Program-made: the position numbers and the translations under genes | Shown here: positions 58,534-64,000 of the stretch, piece after piece | Layout of the letters: every line of letters begins with the position of its first letter | Position numbering within the stretch: the first letter of the stretch is position 1 | Source: QWHO01 sp021404945 | GTDB lineage: Bacteria; Vulcanimicrobiota; Xenobia; Xenobiales; QWHO01 | Direction: 5' to 3' | Assembly (NCBI GenBank): GCA_963169765.1 | Contig: CAUJEN010000032.1 | Span: forward strand, 42,030-106,029 | Length of the DNA: 64,000 nucleotides | The notes under the pieces: model-generated | Database searches by the model: none | What the model was told of the DNA's origin: nothing | Seen by the model: only the letters and a program-made list of their open reading frames with translations

Positions 58534-60022
58534 TGCGGTCGTTGTCGAGCACGTCGGCGGCGATCCAGCCGCTCATCATGACCATCGGCATGCCCGGACC
58601 GGGATGGGCCGCCCCGCCCGCCAGATAGAGATTCTTGAGGAACGGGGAGCGGTTGTGAGGCTTGAAGGCGCCGTTCAGGCGGCCGTGGCTGGCCAGCCCG
58701 TAGATGGCTCCGTTGAGAACCGCGTAGCGATCGTGGATGCCCTGAGGGGTGAGCGCCTCCTCCACCACGATATTCTCCTCGAGATCATGGGCCCCGGCGC
58801 AGCGGGCCAGCTTCTGCAAGATGACCTTGCGATACTCGGGCAGCATCTTGGACCAGTCGTGGTGGGGCCGCAGATAGGGGGTGTGCACCAGGCAATAGAA
58901 GGACTCACACCCGGGCGGGGCGGTGGCCGGCTCGGTGCGGGCGGTGACAGCCAGGTAGAGGCTGGGATCGGGGGCCGGCTCGCCCTTGCGGTAGATGGAT
59001 TCGAACTCTTCCTCGGGGTCGCGCGAGAAAATGAAGTCGTGGTGCAGGAACTGGGGATACTGCTTCTTCAGACCCCAGTAAAAAACCACGCCCGAGCAGG
59101 CCGGCTCATACTTGCGCAGCCGCTCGAACTTTTTGGCCGACTCGCCGCCGGCCAGCTCGCGGTAGGTGCGCACCGCGTCCATGTTGGAGACCAGGGCGTC
59201 GAACTCGTGCCGCTCGCCTTGCTCGGTCACCAGAGCCTGAACCTGGTTGCCGCTCACCTCAAAGCGCTGGATACGCACGCCGGTGCGATATTCCACGCCC
59301 AGCTCGCGACCGAGCTTCTCCAGCGCCACGGGCACGGCCCGGGTGCCGCCCATCGGATACCACACTCCCTCCTCGGTCTGCATGTGGGCAATGCCGCACA
59401 GCACGGCCGGGGAGGCGTCGGGTGAGGAGCCCACATACTGCGTGAAGTGGTCCAGCATCTGGGCGACGCGAGCGTCCTTAATATAGGAGCGCACGGTTTG
59501 GAACACAGTCTGGCCGGGACGCATGCGGGTCAGATCCTTGAGGGGGCCCAGGCCCACGCCCCGGGACTTCATGATGTCCCCTACCGAGGAGACAGGCTTG
59601 TAGAAGAAGTAGCGCCGGGAGATATCGTGCAGCTCCCGGGCGTGCGCCATGAAACGGCGGAAACCAGCCTGGTCGAGGGGTCCGCTGAACTGCTGAATGC
59701 GCTGGCCCATGGACTCGGTATCCTCCACCAGGTCGAGCACCGAGCCGTCGTCAAAGAAGCACCGCCACTGCGGATCGAGCCGCACCAGGTCGAGGTAAGA
59801 CTCCACCTTGCGGTTGGCTTCCCGGAAGATGCGGAAGATCACCTCGGGCAGGGTCAAAATGGTGGGACCCATGTCGAAGCGGAAGCCATCCTTCTCAAGC
59901 ACGGCCGCTTTGCCACCCAGCCAGTCGTTCTTCTCGAAAACGGTGACGTGGTGGCCGCGAGCGGCCAGCGTGCAGGCGGCCGAGAGGCCCGCAAGGCCCG
60001 AGCCGATGATTCCGACTTTCAT
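58493..60022 (-). CDS. Phytoene desaturase family oxidoreductase (CrtI/CrtN-like)
   Basis: A 509-residue flavoprotein. The N-terminal dinucleotide motif is GIIGSGLAGLSAACTLAARGH with the following E-K-N-D-W-L-G-G-K. The middle has WYPMGGTRAVPVALEKLGRELGV, and the C-terminal FAD motif is NLYLAGGAAHPGPGMPMVMMSG. It should desaturate, isomerise or oxidise a carotenoid or similar isoprenoid. ATG 60022 overlaps the preceding desaturase stop by four bases. CrtI-family pairs occur in many carotenoid clusters, where one copy often works as an oxygenase or hydroxylase-like enzyme. No phytoene synthase gene is in the window. Confidence 0.88.
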   Translation of the reverse strand: MKVGIIGSGLAGLSAACTLAARGHHVTVFEKNDWLGGKAAVLEKDGFRFDMGPTILTLPEVIFRIFREANRKVESYLDLVRLDPQWRCFFDDGSVLDLVEDTESMGQRIQQFSGPLDQAGFRRFMAHARELHDISRRYFFYKPVSSVGDIMKSRGVGLGPLKDLTRMRPGQTVFQTVRSYIKDARVAQMLDHFTQYVGSSPDASPAVLCGIAHMQTEEGVWYPMGGTRAVPVALEKLGRELGVEYRTGVRIQRFEVSGNQVQALVTEQGERHEFDALVSNMDAVRTYRELAGGESAKKFERLRKYEPACSGVVFYWGLKKQYPQFLHHDFIFSRDPEEEFESIYRKGEPAPDPSLYLAVTARTEPATAPPGCESFYCLVHTPYLRPHHDWSKMLPEYRKVILQKLARCAGAHDLEENIVVEEALTPQGIHDRYAVLNGAIYGLASHGRLNGAFKPHNRSPFLKNLYLAGGAAHPGPGMPMVMMSGWIAADVLDNDRNGVRQSARELVSP

Positions 60023-61557
60023 CTGAGTACCTCCTGACGACGTGGCTTGAAGCCCAGCGGTGGGGCCCAATCGATTTTCACTCCCATGTCCTGGCATAGC
60101 AGCATCGAGCTGATGCGGGCCGAGCTGAAGATAACCGGCAAGCCGCTGCCGGGGTGGGTTCCTCCGCCCACGAGATAGACCCCGTCCAGCTCCTCGAAGC
60201 GGTTGTGGGGGCGCAGATGGAGCATCTGGCCCAGGTTGTGGGCCATGCTGAAGGTGGCGCCCCGGAAAACCTCCATGGCTTCCCAGTCGAGGGGCGTGAA
60301 GACCTGCTCGGTAACGATGCGCTCAGAGAGGTCGGGTAGCCCGATCTTTTTGAGCTGCTCCAGGGCAAGTTTGCGGAAGCTCTCCTTGTGAGACCTCCAG
60401 TCGATGCTCTCGTGAAGGTGGGGCACCGGGAACAGGCAGTAGAGGGCGGAATGGCCCGGCGGGGCCAGGCTCGGATCGGTGATCGAGGCGTTCTGGACAT
60501 AGAACGACGGATCGGCCGTCAGCTTGTAGTCGCGGGTGATGTCGCGCAGATTGCCGGCGTAGTCGTGGCTGATGTAGATGGTGTGGTGGGCAATCTCGGG
60601 GAAGCTACCCTGCACGCCAAGATAGAGCATGAACGTGGAGCAACTGAACTTCCTGCTGGCAATCTTGTGGTCGGACCAGCGCTTGCGAAGCGAGGAGGGC
60701 ACCAGCCGGGTCATGGCCCGGGCGAAGTCCGCGTTGATCACCAGCGCGTCAGCCCAGTAGCTGCCGCTTCGGGTGCGCACCCCGTGGGCTCGCCGGCCCT
60801 GGCACAAGACCTCCTCGACCTCTTCGCCCAGGGCGAACTGAACGCCCATCTCGCGGGCAATCTGCTCCATGCGCTCGCACACTGCCGCGCAGCCGCCCAT
60901 GGGATGGAAAACGCCGTGCTCGTACTCAAGGAAACTGAGAATGGTGAAGAGGCTGGGGCACTGGAAGGGGGACATGCCCAGATACTTGCTCTGGAAGCTG
61001 AAAGCGAGCCGCACGCGGGGGTCGGAGAAGTAGCGGCGCAGGTCCTGATCTACCGCGTGCCAGGGGCGCAGCATGGGCAGAAGACGGAGCACCTCCCAGC
61101 GAAAGAGGTCGAGCCACCCTTCCATGGGCGACTCCAGGATGGGGGCAAAGCCTTTCAACTTGGCCCGGTTCTCCTGCATGAAGTTGTGCAGGCGGGGGGC
61201 GTCTTCCGGGCAGAGGCGGGCGATCTCGGACTGCATGCGAAGCAGGTTGGGGGTGCAGAGCAGCTCGCCCCCGGCTCCGAAGATCAGCTTGTACTGCGGG
61301 TCGAGGCGTACCATCGCCACTTCCTCGAACAGATCCCTCCCCAGCGCGGCGAAGATCTCCTGCAGGATGCGAGGGTAGAGAAAGAACGTGGGCCCGCGGT
61401 CGAAGCGGAATCCGTCAGCTTCGAGGGCTGAGTTGCGACCGCCCACCCGGTCGAGCCGCTCGACCACCTGCACCTCGAGGCCGGCCTGCGCGAGCAGGAG
61501 CGCGGCCGCCAGGCCTCCTGGACCGGCCCCCACGACCACCACTCTCTTGCGCGCCAA
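60019..61557 (-). CDS. Phytoene desaturase family oxidoreductase, second copy
   Basis: A 512-residue relative of the next gene. The dinucleotide motif is VVVGAGPGGLAAALLLAQAGL with ERLDRVGGRN; the mid-protein HPMGGCAAVCERMEQIAREMGV and the C-terminal YLVGGGTHPGSGLPVIFSSA are typical of CrtI/CrtN/CrtP proteins. The two copies are clearly divergent, so they should catalyse different steps. It starts the pair; 63 bases separate it from the hydrolase gene upstream, probably in the same operon. Confidence 0.88.
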   Translation of the reverse strand: MARKRVVVVGAGPGGLAAALLLAQAGLEVQVVERLDRVGGRNSALEADGFRFDRGPTFFLYPRILQEIFAALGRDLFEEVAMVRLDPQYKLIFGAGGELLCTPNLLRMQSEIARLCPEDAPRLHNFMQENRAKLKGFAPILESPMEGWLDLFRWEVLRLLPMLRPWHAVDQDLRRYFSDPRVRLAFSFQSKYLGMSPFQCPSLFTILSFLEYEHGVFHPMGGCAAVCERMEQIAREMGVQFALGEEVEEVLCQGRRAHGVRTRSGSYWADALVINADFARAMTRLVPSSLRKRWSDHKIASRKFSCSTFMLYLGVQGSFPEIAHHTIYISHDYAGNLRDITRDYKLTADPSFYVQNASITDPSLAPPGHSALYCLFPVPHLHESIDWRSHKESFRKLALEQLKKIGLPDLSERIVTEQVFTPLDWEAMEVFRGATFSMAHNLGQMLHLRPHNRFEELDGVYLVGGGTHPGSGLPVIFSSARISSMLLCQDMGVKIDWAPPLGFKPRRQEVLR

Positions 61558-61620
61558 ATCGAACCTCCTCGGCTGTTCCCCCGTGAGGCGCTCGGTTTTT
61601 CCCTGCCAGGCGAGAGTCCT

Positions 61621-62670
61621 TCATCCGAAAGTCGGATAAAGCTCGACCGGAGGGGCTGGCACCGCTGCCCGCCGGGCCAGCAGCTCGGCCACGTGCATCT
61701 GCACGTCGGGGCAGCCCCAGTAGGCCTGAGTGCCCCAGGGGTCCTCTCCCGAGCGCACCTGAACGTCCTGCACGGTGGCGTGGTCGCCGAACAGCGGCCG
61801 CACGGGTAAGGACAGGGGGTCCAGGTCGTCATAGAAGTTCTTCCAGACGATGTCACGCCCCTCGGGATGGATGCCCAGCTCGTCCACGGGCAGCGTATTG
61901 CCGGTGGCCAGCAGATCCACCACCCGCTGGCTGCGCAGGATCATCAGCGGCAACGAGGAGCCCAGGCTGGCGATGGCCCCCAGCTCCAGCCGCTCGGGAT
62001 GGTTCCGCCAGAAGGCCAGCCGCTCCAGGGTCAGCTCGCGACGAGCCTTCAAGACGTCGGTGCGGAAAAAGCGGGGCAGGCGCACCTCGCCCTGACCCCT
62101 CAGGCGGGCCCCGTGGGGCGAAAAAAGGGCGTGGAGAAGGTCGTTGGCGATGGACACACCCAGACTGTGGGCCACCACGTGCAGGCGCAGCCGGAGGTTC
62201 TCGAGGTGGCGATAGGCCTCCATGGCCTCCAGAATCTGGTGGAAGACCGAGAGCTGCACGGCGATCTGCCCGTCGGACCCGCAGTAGTAGAACATATCCC
62301 CCAGCCCGCGGATCAGCAGGATCTGGCGTAAAGGGCCCACCATGCTGTCCCAGGCCCGGGTGGGGATGGTGGACCGGCGCTGGGGCAGGATCAGATTGTT
62401 GGGATTGGGGTTCTTGCGCACCTCATCGGGGTCGAGGATGCGCGCCAGGTGCTCTTCGGCCAGGTTGATCCACTGGTCGGGCTCGATGGTGTCGCGCACG
62501 AACTTGCCCCACTCGATCTCGAGGCGGTCGACGTCCTCGAAACGCTGGCCGAGCTCGGGGTGGCTCTCCTCGATGGCGTCCCAGAGCAGGCGGTACTGGG
62601 CCCGGCCCAGGGGAGGGTGCTCTTCGAGCATGATGCCGTGCACGAAGAGGAGAATGTTACGCGTGTCCAT
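61621..62670 (-). CDS. Alpha/beta-hydrolase-fold protein
   Basis: A 349-residue protein with the hallmarks of an alpha/beta hydrolase: FVHGIML near residue 7-13 after the first strand, and the nucleophile elbow VAHSLGVSIAND near 170 (Ser in H-S-L-G). The later DLDPLSLPVRPLFGDHATVQDVQV has acid and His candidates. It does not look like a housekeeping esterase, and I cannot name a substrate. ATG 62670 (MDTRNILLFVHG) is chosen because the longer frame translates the repeat array to the right. It is the first gene of the leftward carotenoid-type cluster. Confidence 0.8.
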   Translation of the reverse strand: MDTRNILLFVHGIMLEEHPPLGRAQYRLLWDAIEESHPELGQRFEDVDRLEIEWGKFVRDTIEPDQWINLAEEHLARILDPDEVRKNPNPNNLILPQRRSTIPTRAWDSMVGPLRQILLIRGLGDMFYYCGSDGQIAVQLSVFHQILEAMEAYRHLENLRLRLHVVAHSLGVSIANDLLHALFSPHGARLRGQGEVRLPRFFRTDVLKARRELTLERLAFWRNHPERLELGAIASLGSSLPLMILRSQRVVDLLATGNTLPVDELGIHPEGRDIVWKNFYDDLDPLSLPVRPLFGDHATVQDVQVRSGEDPWGTQAYWGCPDVQMHVAELLARRAAVPAPPVELYPTFG

Positions 62671-62797
62671 GGGGGTCGCTTCTTCGCTCGGGGCACAAAT
62701 CCCCGCCATCTGAGCGAACGCGGTCGGCATGGTCAGCCTGTGGGCCGGAGTGCCCTGCTCGCGCCTGGCCTCCTCGGACACGCTTGTCCTGACGGCC

Positions 62798-62999
62798 ATG
62801 GCCGAGGAGGACGGCGACGTGCGATCGGTGGACGCCTGGCAGCAGAAGCGGATTGAATTTCTCACCCGCCCGGACGGCTGGCTCGCCCTGGTAGGGCTGC
62901 TCTGGCCGGAGCCGGGTGCCAACACCTTCGGGACCGATCCCTCCAACAAGCTCGTCTTCCCTTCGGGCGCCCCCTTCATGGGCACATACAGGGTGGGCA
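62798..62999 (+). pseudogene. 5' remnant of a DUF1684 gene
   Basis: The frame begins like a DUF1684 protein: a W-Q-Q-K-R-I-E-F-L segment, then RPDGWLALVGLLW, PGANTFGTDPSNKLVFP and APFMGTYRV. About 65 residues match and then the frame enters a 61-bp tandem repeat, which reads as Arg/Ala-rich nonsense. Complete DUF1684 proteins are about 150-280 residues, so most of the gene is missing. The remainder is not found on the far side of the repeat. Confidence 0.7.
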
Positions 63000-63011
63000 A
63001 GGGCCGTGGGC

Positions 63012-63175
63012 ACCGGCGTGCGGGAGCAACGCGCCCGCAGGAGGTCGCGTTCGACCCGCATGGCCCGGGGGAACCGGCGTGCGGGAGCAACGCGCCCGCA
63101 GGAGGTCGCGTTCGACCCGCATGGCCGGGGGGAACCGGCGTGCGGGAGCAACGCGCCCGCAGCCGTGCTCGACCC
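63012..63175. repeat. 61-bp tandem repeat array, about 2.7 copies
   Basis: The sequence ACCGGCGTGCGGGAGCAACG and its continuation recurs at 63012, 63073 and 63134, a strict 61-base period; the third copy diverges after about 40 bases. It lies directly after the DUF1684 fragment and before the end of the tail-anchored repeat gene. There are no spacers between copies, so it is not a CRISPR array. Confidence 0.85.
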
Positions 63176-63212
63176 GGGGGCACAGTGCCCCTGCCCGGTC
63201 GGTCTGCTAAAT

Positions 63213-64000
63213 TTAGAACATCGACAGCAAGAGCGGCACGCTGACCAGGCCGCCTACGGCCAGGGCCGCGATCTTCCAGCCCGACATTCGTGACTGCTGG
63301 GGCACGAAGCTGTGCGGGCCCTGCCCGGCGTCATTCACGCTGATGGAATAAGGGCGGCCGCTCGGATAGGGGTCGGGGGGCGGGGCATGGTAGGGCCACT
63401 GGCCGCCCTGCATGCGAGGGTCCATCCCGCCGAAGCGAGGGTCTTGCATGCGCGGGTCCATCATGCGAGGGTCCATCCCGCCGAAGCGAGGGTCTTGCAT
63501 GCGCGGGTCCATCATGCGAGGGTCCATCCCGCCGAAGCGAGGGTCTTGCATCATGCGCGGGTCCATCATGCGGGGGTCCATCCCGCCGAAGTGAGGGTCT
63601 TGCATCATGCGCGAGTCCATCATGCGGGGGTCCATCCCGCCGAAGCGGGGGTCGTGCATCGTGCGCGGGTCCATGGTCATCGAGGGGTCGGCTGGCCAGC
63701 CGGTGGGCTGGGGCGCTCCGAACAGGCGAGGGTCGAACGGCACGCTCTGAGGGGCCCCGAAGAGGTTGGGGTTGTATTGAACCTGCTGGGGCGCGCCAAA
63801 CAGGGCGGGGTCGTAGGCCGGGCCCGAGGTGTGGCGCGGCTGCGGAGGCGCTTGCTGCGGCCGGACCTGAGGAGGGGGCTCGGACGCCTGCTGCCCGGGA
63901 GGGGGCTCGGGTGCCTGCTGCCCGGGAGGGGGCTCGGGTGCTTGCTGCTGCCCGGGAGGGGGCTCGGGTGCCTGCTGCCCGGGAGGGGGCTCGGGTGCTT
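63213..64000 (-). CDS. Tail-anchored low-complexity repeat protein (5' end beyond window)
   Basis: The gene is cut by the window edge; the frame is open to base 64000 with no stop. From the edge it reads as P-P-P-G-Q-Q-A-P-E units (about five), then several L-F-G-A-P-Q elements (Y/F-D/N-P-x-L-F-G-A-P-Q), then five copies of a Met/Asp/Pro/Arg unit of the form D-P-R-F-G-G-M-D-P-R-M-M at 63405-63680. The last 20 residues are hydrophobic (IAALAVGGLVSVPLLLSMF), so the protein is probably tail-anchored with its repeat body in the cytoplasm. I cannot assign a function. A GTG at 63743 exists but the in-frame LFGAPQ repeats upstream show that it is internal. Confidence 0.7.
   Translation of the reverse strand, partial: APEPPPGQQAPEPPPGQQQAPEPPPGQQAPEPPPGQQASEPPPQVRPQQAPPQPRHTSGPAYDPALFGAPQQVQYNPNLFGAPQSVPFDPRLFGAPQPTGWPADPSMTMDPRTMHDPRFGGMDPRMMDSRMMQDPHFGGMDPRMMDPRMMQDPRFGGMDPRMMDPRMQDPRFGGMDPRMMDPRMQDPRFGGMDPRMQGGQWPYHAPPPDPYPSGRPYSISVNDAGQGPHSFVPQQSRMSGWKIAALAVGGLVSVPLLLSMF
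63405..63680. repeat. Coding tandem repeat (Met-Asp-Pro-Arg units)
   Basis: Near-identical units of about 51-60 bases (for example around GGGTCCATCATGCGAGGGTC) encode D-P-R-M-M-D-P-R-M-Q-D-P-R-F-G-G-M. Some units carry MM and others M, a one-codon length change typical of repeat expansion and contraction. Confidence 0.85.

Noticed and set aside
63012..63175. Possible CRISPR array
   Set aside because: The 61-bp copies have no spacers.

Overview
The window is GC-rich, gene-dense bacterial chromosome with long shadow frames opposite the real genes. Two lipoproteins with clear lipoboxes and an OmpA-type peptidoglycan-binding protein point to a cell with two membranes. The gene mix fits a large-genome environmental or predatory lineage: a Ser/Thr kinase with PEGA repeats, a GAF-SpoIIE phosphatase, wax-ester synthesis, tandem carotenoid desaturases, a type IV pilus-type ATPase and many giant or low-complexity proteins. 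Myxococcota-like bacteria or a poorly sampled candidate phylum are possible; nothing here fixes the taxon. I see no rRNA, tRNA, CRISPR array or intact insertion sequence.

Layout. 0-14 kb: a membrane-anchored hypothetical, a 1013-residue helical-repeat protein, a MOSC gene remnant beside a palindrome-rich repeat block, a long Hsp70, a divergent beta-propeller, a frameshifted IPT/TIG remnant, a secreted GH31 glycosidase and an ankyrin-DUF4253 protein. 14-20 kb: sirtuin, zinc-ribbon protein, GAF-SpoIIE phosphatase, fumarase C and an L,D-transpeptidase. 20-24 kb: an MBOAT/SGNH O-acylation pair, an OmpA-like lipoprotein and an ArsR regulator with a likely operator. 24-28.6 kb: a two-component system divergent from a SulP transporter and a beta-carbonic anhydrase; both of the latter have the same 11-bp-spaced direct repeat upstream, suggesting a response-regulator-controlled bicarbonate/CO2 module. 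28.6-33.4 kb: TrmO, a flavin-dehydrogenase remnant abutting a 64-bp tandem repeat, a second giant protein and two small proteins. 33.5-37.6 kb: an acyl reductase, a lipase-like hydrolase and a wax ester synthase (neutral-lipid operon).

37.7-44.6 kb: a leader-plus-lipobox-like small protein, KptA, a PfkB kinase, a cyclodeaminase-like/CoA-binding fusion, two pseudopilins, an adenosine deaminase and a Uma2 protein. 44.7-49.7 kb: the most unusual gene, a GAF domain, a protein kinase fold with degraded catalytic residues and a complete PilB/GspE ATPase in one chain, divergent from an apparently active PEGA-repeat Ser/Thr kinase. 49.9-57.4 kb: K+ channel, WD40 lipoprotein, a protein-glutaminase-like cysteine hydrolase, small genes and a Kup K+ transporter. 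57.4-62.7 kb: a leftward cluster with a hydrolase, two phytoene-desaturase-family enzymes, a methyltransferase and a TerB-like protein. 62.8-64 kb: a DUF1684 remnant beside a 61-bp tandem repeat, and a tail-anchored low-complexity repeat protein running off the window.

Two themes recur. Three gene fragments (MOSC, flavin dehydrogenase, DUF1684) end abruptly at intergenic repeat arrays. Several large unrecognised proteins share short terminal signatures: an N-terminal D-[QE]-V-x-[LI] patch and a C-terminal V-G-G-[IV]-x-V tail.
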